This document shows positions 48,561-58,422 of a stretch of 64,000 bases of DNA, piece after piece. A program made the translations under genes and the position numbers. Origin of the DNA: Pomphorhynchus laevis. Taxonomy: Eukaryota > Acanthocephala > Palaeacanthocephala > Echinorhynchida > Pomphorhynchidae. Under the pieces are notes generated by a model that worked only from the letters and a program-made list of their open reading frames with translations, did no database searches and had not been told where the DNA came from. The stretch lies in assembly GCA_012934845.2 (NCBI GenBank), contig WNNJ02003048.1, positions 1 to 64,000 of the forward strand, in the 5' to 3' direction. How positions within the stretch are numbered: the first letter of the stretch is position 1; every line of letters starts with the position of its first letter.

Positions 48561-48590
48561 TCTTCGTAACTCACTTGTTTGGTTTCTTCG

Positions 48591-50480
48591 TCAACATGCA
48601 GTACTTTCCTTTGTACGCTTTGCTATTCTAGTTGATTGCCAGATCAGATTCACATTAGTTTCATCATTACTAGATTCGTTCGACTCGTTTGGAATCAATA
48701 TTTTGTCATCGGTTTCACTACTCGTACCATGCTGGGGACTTCTAACGAGTCTATGAAGAGATGCGGTTGACTCTCTACAATTTAAATCACAAACTGCTGC
48801 ATATTGGCCATTCGAGTGAATCAACTCAACTTCTCGAAAAATGAGTCTGCGTTTGTTAAAGGGTTTAAACCCGTTGTTAAAGAGTTTAAATGTATAAGTG
48901 TCTGTTTATACTGCAACCAGCAATGCGATTTGAATTCCTTGGATAACAAAAAATTCGATCATAAGGAGTTTTTTAAGGTACTTGTACATAAGAGCGAACG
49001 CATGGATCTAAAAATATTTGGTAGAACGAATTCCCAGTTTCTGTTGTTAAGAATTTTTGATCTAAGAGCAAGTCGTATATTTTTTTCAAATGATGTTAAC
49101 ACATATTTCGGCCTGCCCATTTTCTTTGGTTGTAAGCACTGATCCTGCTCACAGAGATCCCCTTTAAAGTAGAAAATTCTGACATTCTTCAGATTGGAAA
49201 CATTAACCTTGATCGGATTGTATTCTGACAGGACGATTGAAAATACTAAACACTTGGCGCATAGCTTTAATGACCGACGTTAACGAACAATCTCTACAAG
49301 AAATTGCAAAAGGATAGCATGACAATTTATCTACTATGCATAAATAGCGATTTCCAGCTACTGATTCAAGAGGCCCTTTGAAATCAATGTTTAACCGTTC
49401 AAATGCCTGTGCAGCGTTTATGACATGTCTAATGTGTGGTTTGTAGATTTTTGGTTGAACCTCTGCACAAATAGACAAATACCATTCACCTTCTCAAAAT
49501 TCGATTTATAAACCGGTAGATGATGTTGCTTAACGGAAGGTAGCATACGAGTTATCCCAGGGTAGCATAATGATTAATGTAATTGATTAAGTTTCTTAAG
49601 ATTTCTTAGATTTACCCAGATATGAGATAATCGAGACATATCATCGGCTGCCTTGTTACTACTCTCTCTATATATGATTTCAAATTGATAAGGGGAAAAT
49701 TCCATACAGCAACGAGCTACGTTATCGTTTGTAATAGTTCTGATGAGTTCTTTCAAACATGAAGATGACTGATCTATGATCTGTAATTATCTAAAATGTC
49801 GTCAGAGTAGAAAATGTTTTCATTGCTTTACCGAATTAACAATTGCTAATGCCTCCTTATACACGCTGGCCTTGTGAATCATTGATTTTGGTAAAGATCG
49901 GAATATAATGTTACGGGCCTTTTATTTTGCCTTAAAATTGCTCCTATTGAATTGTAAGATGTGTGTCTCCATTGTTAGTCGTGAATCCGATTTATACGGG
50001 TTTAATGTCGTTTTTGAAATTTCCTTAGTTAGATAATAAATATAACTAAGAATTTCCTTAGGCAATGGGGAAATTTCGCAGTCAAGCAACACATGAATCT
50101 TCATTAAGAAAAATGGTATTCATTGTAACAAATAAGCTATAAGTTCTAATAGTCGTATATCTTTCTTGTTTCGAGTTATTGGGTAATTGCAAACGGTTTT
50201 ATGCGATTTGGGTCTGGTTTCACTGAACCATTCGACAGCATGTAACCCAGAAAATCAAATTCTTGTTGTCTATATTTTGTTTTCCCATCAGTCAATGTTA
50301 AGTTAATCTTCCGGGCCACGCAAACAACTTTTCATAACGTTCGTCGTGCGTTTCAAGGTCTCGACCGCAAATGATTATATCGTTCAAATGTGCAAAAGCA
50401 CCAAAAAGATTGGGATCACTTATAATCTGATTCATTATTAGCTGGAAATCCGATACTGAATTTGTCAATTCGAAAGATAC
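48591..50480 (-). pseudogene. CsRn1-like Ty3/gypsy pol, 3' half
   Basis: On minus, from high to low coordinates: RT end with ELTNSVSDFQLIMNQII, AHLNDIIICGRD (the YLDD box as HLND) and FDFLGYMLSNGSVKPDP; RNase H with SVYKEALAIV and YQFEIIYRESSNKAADDMSRLS; integrase with FERLNIDFKGPL, NRYLCIVDKLSCYPFA and VRIQSDQG; and a tail with STRIAKRTKE. The FERL.IDFKGPL phrase is typical of CsRn1/Kabuki-type gypsy elements. Frames are broken repeatedly and a catalytic Asp is changed to Asn, so it is dead. Its 5' half lies beyond the inserted LINE. Confidence 0.75.
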
Positions 50481-53400
50481 GGTTTCAATGTTAATAATTT
50501 ATTTAAAGTGGCAAATGCGTGCCAGCTGCACGCTTACAAGTCCACTAACTAAAAAACACAGCAAAAGTAATACAGATAAATTAGTTAAATTGTTTAAATG
50601 TGATCGGATTTGTCGTTTGAAACACGGCATTGAGGTTGATTGACGTATATGAATGGTAGATGATTCTACGAGAGGCAAGTAGCCACAAGGAAGGAGCGGA
50701 AGCCAAAAGAGGTAGAGTAGTTTAGGACATGTAAAAGAAGAGAATTACAGATACGCAAAGAACAATAATCAGGACGAGAATTGTCGAGAGAAGGAAGGTT
50801 GAGAAATGAAGTGGTATGAAAAGTTACAAGGAGGAAAGTAATGATAAGAAGACGAATTTCAACACGAGAATAAATGGTAGGCAAATCGAGAGAAGCAAGA
50901 TGGTAGAATGTATGATCAAAACGACGAAGACGGAAGAGAATTCTGACGGTTGCGTTGATGATTCGTTGTAAAGGAAGAAGAGTGGATTTAGGTGAGTTGG
51001 AAAATAGACTAAGACAATAATCGAGTCTAGAAAAAAGGAGAGAAGATATTAGAGTCATACAAGAAGGGAAATCGATCAATCTACGAACTTGACGGAGGTT
51101 GCGGAGTATCAAGGTAGATGAGCGTACTTTATCTCTAACGAAATATTTAAGTTAAAGTCATTTGTCGAAATGGAAGCCTAAAAAAACGAGATTGCCAACG
51201 ATAGGAATAATTGAAGAATTTAACGATACGAAGGGAGGTTCTAACCCGGGGCGTCGAGGAAGGATCCACATTATTTTGGATTTATTAAGATTCAGAGTAA
51301 GACGAAAAGTATTAAGATGTATAGTTATTACAGGAACAAAAAAACAGAACAGTTGGAAGCAGAAACACTAAGATCGTGAATACGATAACAGGTATGAGCA
51401 TAGATGAGAATGTCATCGGCATATTGCATAACATGGAAGTTAAATGTATGAGAAATAGAAGACAAGGTACCGAGAAGAAAAGATAAAAGTATAGGGCCTA
51501 ATACGGAGCCTTATGGAACATCGGACGGGATGGACGAAGGATGGGAGAGAAAAGAGTTAGAATAGACGCGAAATGTACGGTTTGATAGATATGAAGAAAA
51601 CCATGATACAGTGGGTAAAGAGAAGCCATAATCATGACGAAGGCGATGTAGAAGAATCGAGTGATCGACGATGTCAAAAGCAGACGATAGATCAAGAGAA
51701 ACTATGACACTACATAATTTATGATCGCGCGAGATGAGTGAGTCATTATAAACTTTAAGAATTTAACTATTAATAATTTAACTATTAATAATTGAAGAAT
51801 TTAACGATACGAAGGGAGGTTCTAACCCGGGGCGTCGAGGAAGGATCCACATTATTTTGGATTTATTAAGATTCAGAGTAAGACGAAAAGTATTAAGATG
51901 TATAGTTATTACAGGAACAAAGAAACAGAACAGTTGGAAGCAGAAACACTGAGATCGTGAATACGATAAACAGGTGCATGAGCATAGATGAGAATGTCAT
52001 CAGCATATTGCATAAAATGGAAGTTAAATGTATGAGAAATAGAAGGCAAATCATCGAAAAGAGAGAAAAGCAAAGGGCCTAATACGGAGCATGTGGAACA
52101 CCTGAAGGGATGAAAGAAGGATACGAAAGATAAGAGTTAGAACAAACGCGAAAAATAGGGTTTGATAGAAATGAAGAATCGAGTGAAAAAAGTGGGAAAA
52201 GAGAAACTATACTCATGACGAAGGCGATGTAGAAGAATCGAGTGATCGACGATGCGAAAAGCAGTTGGAGGATCAAGAGAAACTATAACACAACATAATT
52301 TTTGATCGCCTGGAATGAGTAAGTCGTTATAAACTTTAAGACATGTAATTTCGGTAGAGTGATTAGAGCGACAGCAGCTTGGAAGGGAGAATACAAGTTG
52401 GAGGAAAATAGATACTCATTAACTTGCTTGAGAACAAGACGCTTAAGGAGTTTAGAGAGGGTTGGGAGAAGTGAGTTAGAACGGTACGAATATGGTAGTG
52501 ATAAGTCGATATATTGCTTTTTGAGGAGAGGTCGAAGAGTGGTGCATTTCCAGTTGGAACGAAATGTGCGGCTGTGGAAAGACAAGTTGAACAATGTGGT
52601 TAGGACAAGTGAGATAGATGAACCGATATTTTTAAGCAAGTGAGTGGGAATTGGGTTAGAAGGAGAGGTTTTATTAGGTAATGACAGAAGAACCGAAGAA
52701 ATTTCATCAGACGAAACGGGAAGAAGGTTGAATAGTTTTGGGAGGGAAGTATTTAAAGAGAAGAGTGGGTACAAGGGGGATATGGGTAGTAGGGAAAGTA
52801 AATTAGATAGCTTAGTTTGTAGATAAGAAGAAAATTCATCAGGATTTATATTACAAGAAGTAGATGATCGTGAAAGAATTGAGTTTAAGATTTTTCAATA
52901 AGATTTAGAGTTGGAAGATGGCTCGAGTTGATTTCGTAAAAAGAGAGTACGTTTAGTACGTATAAGAATGAGCTGGGAACGGAGGAGAGTGAGTTAGGAA
53001 GTACAGAGAATTGGGATATCGATATTTCCAGGGTCGACTTTGATTAGCTAATGTTGGAAACGGCGAAGGAGGATGGGGACGAGTAAGAATGACAAGAAAA
53101 TGATCAGACAAACCGGGATCAGTAATTGACAAGGAGATATAGTCATTTAAGCACTTGGGAACAGCAATGATGTCAGTGCACCACCGAGAATATGAGTGGG
53201 GCTTGTTGCAAGTAATTTGTAGTTAAGATCAGAAAAAAGATTAGTTAGAGTGAAAGAGTCAGAGTCAGCTGGGTGATCAAGACGAATCTTAAAGTCACCG
53301 AGAACAAAAGAAGGAGTAGAACCAGAGCGGCATAGACAACGAATAGCAAGATCGTCATAGTGCCAGGATTCGGTAATGTAGAGAATATCGATAGATAATT

Positions 53401-53651
53401 GATCGAAGATATCAAGGAGGAGATCAGCTTTATGAAGAATGGAGCGAGTGTAGAAAAGATTAAAACGAAAAGTATGCTCAGGAGCTAGGTCGACTAGCAA
53501 AGTAGACAGGGGGAGAGACGGGACGCCATCGAATTTTTGGCCTCATGTGTACAACGTGAAAATTTTCGTTGATTTGACGGATTGATAATGATAACTCGCC
53601 GTTTGTTTCACGTTGATGCTTCTCAATGCGAAATATATACATAAAGGTTTT
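50481..53651 (-). mobile_element. CR1/Jockey-like LINE inserted in the gypsy element
   Basis: About 3.15 kb. From its 5' end: endonuclease (LYITESWHYDD, FVLGDFKIRLDHP, HILGGALT) at 53500-53147; RT start (52774-52283, LLSLPNKTSPSNPIPTHLLK, LRPLLKK); RT core in broken frames; and a thumb-distal part (51112-50666, SRLDYCLSLF, PLQRIINATVRILFRLRRFDHT). The 3' end has hairpin GCGTGC/GCACGC (50517-50533) and GCATTTGCCACTTTAAAT. GGTTTC and GGTTTT flank it as a short imperfect target duplication. It interrupts the gypsy RT. Confidence 0.75.
51210..52350 (-). repeat. 581-bp tandem duplication inside the LINE RT
   Basis: A segment starting ATTGAAGAATTTAACGATAC at 51210 recurs at 51791 with few differences, including the GAAGGCGATGTAGAAGAATCG and TAAACTTTAAG blocks. 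So RT motifs A-C occur twice in this copy. It is an insertion-time or later duplication, not a feature of the family (absent from the 17-20 kb copy). Confidence 0.75.
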
Positions 53652-54125
53652 ATATTCATAAAGATTCCCGTCAACTTCAAAGGCTGTTAATTGTTGATCG
53701 CTTGAAAGTGGAACAATCTGATAGTACGCTATGGAAAGTGGACACTTGTGAACTCATAATATTGAGAGATTTGAGATATTGATGGATCGATTAAAAAGGC
53801 TGGATATGTGTCCAATAATGTGTATCGATAGATAGTGCTAGAATAGTCAACAACCATTCGTTATTTCTTACCAGGCTCCGATAAGTGCAACACCTGAACT
53901 CTCCAAGGTGATCGATCTTTTATTACGACATTTTGGATAAGAGGTGCTTTGATTCCGGCTTTATTAAATTGTAAAGATTAATTAAATCGACGCGATTTGG
54001 TGGCAATTGATTGAATTTCATTACTGATTCCTGGATACAAAACCATTGGCTCAACATTCATGATAGATGCGGTCTAAAGAGACCCAAGATTCAAGCCAAG
54101 ATGTCGTCCATTGAATTGTGACATT
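53595..54125 (-). pseudogene. CsRn1-like Ty3/gypsy pol, 5' half of RT
   Basis: On minus: GIKAPLIQNVVIKDRSPWRVQ, MVVDYSSTIYRYTLLDTYP, ISQISQYYEF and TAFEVDGNLYEYKT, the opening of a gypsy RT (SPW..Q....R..IDY...N..T..D.YP...I). It breaks off at the point where the LINE begins, and the next RT residues resume at 50480. Gag and protease are not seen upstream; a minisatellite starts at 54.18 kb. Confidence 0.75.
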
Positions 54126-54182
54126 CAAAAAATCTCTACATAGAAAAAAGAAAGTACACAGTTTTTGCATAACGAAAACTGC

Positions 54183-54455
54183 CAATCACGAAGAAGCATA
54201 ATCACGAAGGAGCATAATCACGAAGAAACATAATCACGAAGAAACATAATCACGAAGAAACATAATCACGAAGAAGCACAATCACGAAGAAGCATAATCA
54301 CGAAGAAGCATAATCACGAAGAAGAATAATCACGAAGAAACATAATCACGAAGAAGCATAATCACGAAGAAGCATAATCACGAAGAAGCATAATCACGAA
54401 GAAGCATAATCACGAAGAAGCATAATCACGAAGAAACACCAATCACGAAGAAACC
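54183..54455. repeat. 16-bp minisatellite, about 17 copies
   Basis: The unit AATCACGAAGAAGCAT repeats head to tail with rare changes (GAAGGAGC, GAAGAAAC, GAAGAATA). A 16-bp period cannot keep a reading frame, so it is non-coding. It has no spacers, so it is not a CRISPR array. Confidence 0.85.
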
Positions 54456-54833
54456 TTAGGTATCTATGAGCAGAAAAACGATTTAGTGGACTATAAAGAA
54501 ACCATGGTAGTGTTTTGATATCGCAACGCCAAAACACTAAATTACTTCATTACTTTTTAGACTAATGACCTCCAAATAACTTTTTGAAGGTCATCAATCT
54601 AAGTAATGAAAGCCTGTATTTATTTATTATATAACTATATATAATAAAATTATGATAATTCAAGTAATTATCAAACAATACTTTATTTAATTAGTGTTGA
54701 TGTGTTGACATCAACATAAGCTAATCGCCTTGTATTGCTATAGTAATTACAAGCTAATCGAGCGTCAAGTCAAAGACGTTTGCAAAATGGATCGAAGCGA
54801 ATTGCTTAGTCGAAAATCTCTGCCGGAGGATGA

Positions 54834-55441
54834 GGGGGTGGATGTTATATTGTAACCGATTATCATCCGGCCTTATTGTCTTTGGAGGGTGATCTCAATA
54901 GGGCATTAGCGTCTTTGAATGTAATCACGGGCTCAAGGAAGAAACTGAAAGTAGTTTTTAAAAAGGGTGTTAATTTGAGAAATCTACTATCAAATAAATT
55001 ACGTCATGAGGGTACATTAAGTGGTACACGCCCCTGCGGTAATAATAGATGCAAATGCTGCGCAGAAATATGCAGATGCAGCAAATTTCGTAGCTCTGTC
55101 ACGGCGTTGGAGTACACCACAAGATGTGCAGCCACATGTAAAACGAAAAACCTAGTATATTTGTGTTTGTGTGCTGAATGTCCGGTTCAGTATGTCGGAG
55201 AAACAGGACATCAACTTAATATTCGTATGAATACTAGACGTTGCGACGTTAGAGCTGGACGAACTGGTAGGGATGGTGCAGCTAATCATTCCATTGAACA
55301 CCCTGGGCATACAATGAGCGTTATGGTTTTAGAGGATGAATTGCCTAACGTAACTGCGAGGAGAAATAGGGAACAGTTCTGGATAACGCAACTTATGACA
55401 GATTTATACCTAAACACAAATAATGACTGTCACTTACCTTA
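54834..55441 (+). pseudogene. Penelope-like element, C-terminal GIY-YIG endonuclease
   Basis: The open frame runs from after a TGA at 54831 to the stop at 55439-55441. It gives LSLEGDLNRALASL, VFKKGVNLRNLLSNKL, then GTRPCGNNRCKCC, the Cys-rich linker typical of PLEs. The endonuclease follows: NLVYLCLC..CPVQYVGETGHQLNIRMN, with the L-V-Y / Y-V-G pair, a catalytic Arg, and a later glutamate (RNREQFWI). The domain nicks DNA for target-primed reverse transcription. The RT part is missing upstream, so the copy is 5'-truncated, but this half is uninterrupted and its codons look conserved. It may be young. The hammerhead satellite begins 390 bp downstream. Confidence 0.85.
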
Positions 55442-55527
55442 GCACATGAACTGTATATTTGTGTTTTGATACTTGATTTGTGTTTTTGTTATATTGCAGG
55501 CATTGTATTGTGCATATGTATATTTCA

Positions 55528-55578
55528 GATTGAACTGAAGAAGGCTTACAAAAGCCGAAAGCTTTTCTAATAAATCAC
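55528..55578 (+). ncRNA. PLE terminal hammerhead-like motif, + copy
   Basis: CTGAAGA (55535-55541), A, GGCTT/AAGCC stem (55543-55547 with 55552-55556), GAAA (55557-55560). This is the order CUGANGA, stem II, GAAA of a hammerhead, with one extra A before stem II and no clear stem III or cleavage triplet. AATAAA follows at about 55570. It marks the PLE 3' end. Confidence 0.45.
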
Positions 55579-55673
55579 AGTCACTGTTCATTGGATTTCG
55601 ATTTCAATCGTAAAATAAATATTTCGAAAGTATTCCAGAAATGGGATCTCGTGTGCGGTTCAACAGTAACATA

Positions 55674-55675
<2 letters not shown>

Positions 55676-55760
<85 letters not shown>
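55676..55760. repeat. (TA)n microsatellite, about 42 repeats
   Basis: Pure TA dinucleotides between a + and a - copy of the PLE terminal motif. The minus-strand frame here is only the YI dipeptide repeat and is not a gene. Confidence 0.95.
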
Positions 55761-55763
<3 letters not shown>

Positions 55764-55789
55764 CAAAAACAAAATGACAAAATGTATAT

Positions 55790-55841
55790 TTTTTAAAGCT
55801 TTCGGCGTGAGCCTTCTTCATACACCCTATTAGGGTGTATG
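55790..55841 (-). repeat. Inverted PLE end and 11-bp palindrome at array edge
   Basis: Minus-strand GAAGAAGGCTCACGCCGAAAGC is a second PLE terminal motif facing the first. It abuts CATACACCCTA-T-TAGGGTGTATG (55819-55841). The right half of that palindrome is the first 10 bases of the satellite unit, so the array begins head to head with an inverted PLE-like end. Confidence 0.65.
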
Positions 55842-56093
55842 GAAATGGATATCATGAAGGAAGGATTCTGTAGCTGGTTTTCAATGCGAAAGTCACCTCG
55901 TGTGACCTAGCAACTATTCATTACATAAATAAGCATCTATCAAAGGATCACCACTCCCGATTTCAATCGATCTTCATGATCTCATACGATAAAATCTATA
56001 ATAAGCATGCCAGAGAAGCATCTCGGACAATGCAGTTTCTGGATATCATGATGGAAGGTTTCATATACTGTGTGAAATCTGGTAATCCTGGAT

Positions 56094-56152
56094 TCGTAGC
56101 CTAGCAGTCAAGAGCGCAAGCCAAGCACGGAGAGCGACAGCTCGAATCTCGG
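56094..56152 (+). promoter_or_regulatory. tRNA-like Pol III promoter in each satellite unit
   Basis: GTAGCCTAGCAGTCAAGAGCGC followed by CACGGAGAGCG and CAGCTCGAATCTCGG looks like a tRNA-Leu/Ser-derived body. TAGCCTAGCAGT (56097-56108) matches the A box TRGCNNAGTGG loosely and AGCTCGAATCT (56139-56149) the B box GGTTCGANTCC, about 31 bp apart. It recurs every 443 bp and in the piece at 63.2 kb. Pol III transcription is inferred. Confidence 0.6.
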
Positions 56153-56189
56153 ATAAGTCAAATTTCAAAAGGCGAAGAGTTGGTAGTCA

Positions 56190-56279
56190 GCCTTCTGACG
56201 AGCCCGGGGCTACCAACATGTGGCAAAAAGCGGGCGAAACGAAAACGGTTGTGGCAATGGCGCCGTTAGTAGTCAGAGT
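56190..56279 (+). ncRNA. Type I hammerhead ribozyme, unit 1
   Basis: Stem I GCCTT (56190-56194) with AGAGT (56275-56279); core CTGACGA (56195-56201); stem II GCCCG (56202-56206) with CGGGC (56231-56235); GAAA (56236-56239); helix III with AACGG/CCGTT inside AC/GT; cleavage triplet GTC (56272-56274). All invariant core residues are present. The cut would fall after C56274, exactly at the unit border. Stem I has one C-A mismatch here. Confidence 0.85.
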
Positions 56280-56632
56280 GTATGGAAATGGATATCATGA
56301 AGGAAGGATTCTGTAGCTGGTTTTCAATGCGAAAGTCACCTCGTGTGACCTAGCAACTATTCATTACATAAATAAGCATCTATCAAAGGATCACCACTCC
56401 CGATTTCAATCGATCTTCATGATCTCATACGATAAAATCTATAATAAGCATGCCAGAGAAGCATCTCGGACAATGCAGTTTCTGGATATCATGATGGAAG
56501 GTTTCATATACTGTGTGAAATCTGGTAATCCTGGATTCGTAGCCTATCAGTCAAGAGCGCAAGCCACTCATGGAGAGCGACAGCTCGAATCACGGATAAG
56601 TCAAATTTCAAAAGGCGAAGAGTTGGTAGTCA

Positions 56633-56722
56633 GCCTTCTGACGAGCCCGGAGCTACCAACATGTGGCAAAAAGCGGGCGAAACGAAAACGGTTGTGGCAA
56701 TGGCGCCGTTAGTAGTCAGAGT
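56633..56722 (+). ncRNA. Type I hammerhead ribozyme, unit 2
   Basis: Same core and stems as unit 1, shifted by 443. One G to A change in the stem II loop (CCCGGAGCT) leaves the helix intact. Confidence 0.85.
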
Positions 56723-57075
56723 GTATGGAAATGGATATCATGAAGGAAGGATTCTGTAGCTGGTTTTCAATGCGAAAGTCACCTCGTGTGACCTAGCAAC
56801 TATTCATTACATAAATAAGCATCTATCAAAGGATCACCACTCCCGATTTCAATCGATCTTCATGATCTCATACGATAAAATCTATAACAAGCATGCCAGA
56901 GAAGCATCTCGGACAATGCAGTTTCTGGATATCATGATGGAAGGTTTCATATACTGTGTGAAATCTGGTAATCCTGGATTCGTAGCCTAGCAGTCAAGAG
57001 CGCAAGCCAAGCACGGAGAGCGACAGCTCGAATCTCGGATAAGTCAAATTTCAAAAGGCGAAGAGTTGGTAGTCA

Positions 57076-57165
57076 GCCTTCTGACGAGCCCGGGGCTACC
57101 AACATGTGGCAAAAAGCGGGCGAAACGAAAACGGTTGTGGCAATGGCGCCGTTAGTAGTCAGAGT
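57076..57165 (+). ncRNA. Type I hammerhead ribozyme, unit 3
   Basis: Identical in core, stem II and GTC site to unit 1; same stem I mismatch. Confidence 0.85.
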
Positions 57166-57518
57166 GTATGGAAATGGATATCATGAAGGAAGGATTCTGT
57201 AGCTGGTTTTCAATGCGAAAGTCACCTCGTGTGACCTAGCAACTATTCATTACATAAATAAGCATCTATCAAAGGATCACCACTCCCGATTTCAATCAAT
57301 CTTCATGATCTCATACGATAAAATCTATAACAAGCATGCCAGAGAAGCATCTCGGACAATGCAGTTTCTGGATATCATGATGGAAGGTTTCATATACTGT
57401 GTGAAATCTGGTAATCCTGGATTCGTAGCCTAGCAGTCAAGAGCGCAAGCCAAGCACGGAGAGCGACAGCTCGAATCTCGGATAAGTCAAATTTCAAAAG
57501 GCGAAGAGTTGGTAGTCA

Positions 57519-57608
57519 GCCTTCTGACGAGCCCGGGGCTACCAACATGTGGCAAAAAGCGGGCGAAACGAAAACGGTTGTGGCAATGGCGCCGTTAGTA
57601 GTCAGAGT
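57519..57608 (+). ncRNA. Type I hammerhead ribozyme, unit 4
   Basis: Identical in core, stem II and GTC site to unit 1; same stem I mismatch. Confidence 0.85.
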
Positions 57609-57961
57609 GTATGGAAATGGATATCATGAAGGAAGGATTCTGTAGCTGGTTTTCAATGCGAAAGTCACCTCGTGTGACCTAGCAACTATTCATTACATAA
57701 ATAAGCATCTATCAAAGGATCACCACTCCCGATTTCAATCGATCTTCATGATCTCATACGATAAAATCTATAATAAGCATGCCAGAGAAGCATCTCGGAC
57801 AATGCAGTTTCTGGATATCATGATGGAAGGTTTCATATACTGTGTGAAATCTGGTAATCCTGGATTCGTAGCCTAGCAGTCAAGAGCGCAAGCCAAGCAC
57901 GGAGAGCGACAGCTCGAATCTCGGATAAGTCAAATTTCAAAAGGCGAAGAGTTGGTAGTCA

Positions 57962-58051
57962 GCCTTCTGACGAGCCCGGGGCTACCAACATGTGGCAAAA
58001 AGCGGGCGAAACGAAAACGGTTGTGGCAATGGCGCCGTTAGTAGTCAGGGT
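57962..58051 (+). ncRNA. Type I hammerhead ribozyme, unit 5, best stem I
   Basis: As unit 1, but the sequence after GTC is AGGGT instead of AGAGT, so stem I pairs fully (GCCTT with AGGGT, including G-U pairs). This and the copy at 63.3 kb have the best-formed ribozymes. Confidence 0.87.
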
Positions 58052-58387
58052 GTATGGAAATGGATATCATGAAGGAAGGATTCTGTAGCTGGTTTTCAAT
58101 GCGAAAGTCACCTCGTGTGACCTAGCAACTATTCATTACATAAATAAGCATCTATCAAAGGATCACCACTCCCGATTTCAATCGATCTTCATGATCTCAT
58201 ACGATAAAATCTATAATAAGCATGCCAGAGAAGCATCTCGGACAATGCAGTTTCTGGATATCATGATGGAAGGTTTCATATACTGTGTGAAATCTGGTAA
58301 TCCTGGATTCGTAGCCTAGCAGTCAAGAGCGCAAGCCAAGCACGGAGAGCGACAGCTCGAATCTCGGATAAGTCAAATTGGTAGTCT

Positions 58388-58422
58388 TCTGGCGGTATGC
58401 CTTGTGTATTTTGATATATAAT
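58388..58422 (+). repeat. Stray LTR fragment next to the 5' LTR
   Basis: GGCGGTATGCCTTGTGTATTTTGA..TATA resembles the LTR interior at 58494-58525 (GGCGGTATGCCTTTGTATTTTGACTATATA). It sits between the broken sixth satellite unit and the 5' LTR, suggesting an earlier LTR-related event at this site. Confidence 0.6.

Larger units (their letters stand above)
55832..58378 (+). repeat. 443-bp hammerhead satellite, six-unit tandem array
   Basis: Units start at 55832, 56275, 56718, 57161, 57604 and 58047 (exact 443-bp period); the sixth stops at about 58378. Unit-to-unit differences are few, mostly single bases, plus a small cluster in unit 2 (GTAGCCTATCAG...CCACTCATGG). Each full unit has, in order, a spacer, a tRNA-like part and a hammerhead ribozyme at its end. 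The 97-codon frame in unit 2 (56419-56712) exists only because a T replaces the G of a TAG, and is not a gene. The array resembles animal retrozymes and hammerhead SINE-satellites. Confidence 0.9.

Noticed and set aside
52359-52826. Plus-strand frames at 52359-52643 and 52644-52826
   Set aside because: Antisense shadows of the minus-strand LINE RT.
54183-54455. CRISPR-like regular repeat
   Set aside because: The 16-bp units abut each other with no spacers, and the genome is eukaryotic. It is a minisatellite.
55581-55772. Minus-strand frame across the TA tract
   Set aside because: A Tyr-Ile dipeptide run produced by the microsatellite.
56419-56712. 97-codon open frame in the satellite
   Set aside because: Exists in only one unit because a stop codon is altered; the other units are closed and the repeat is better explained as RNA.
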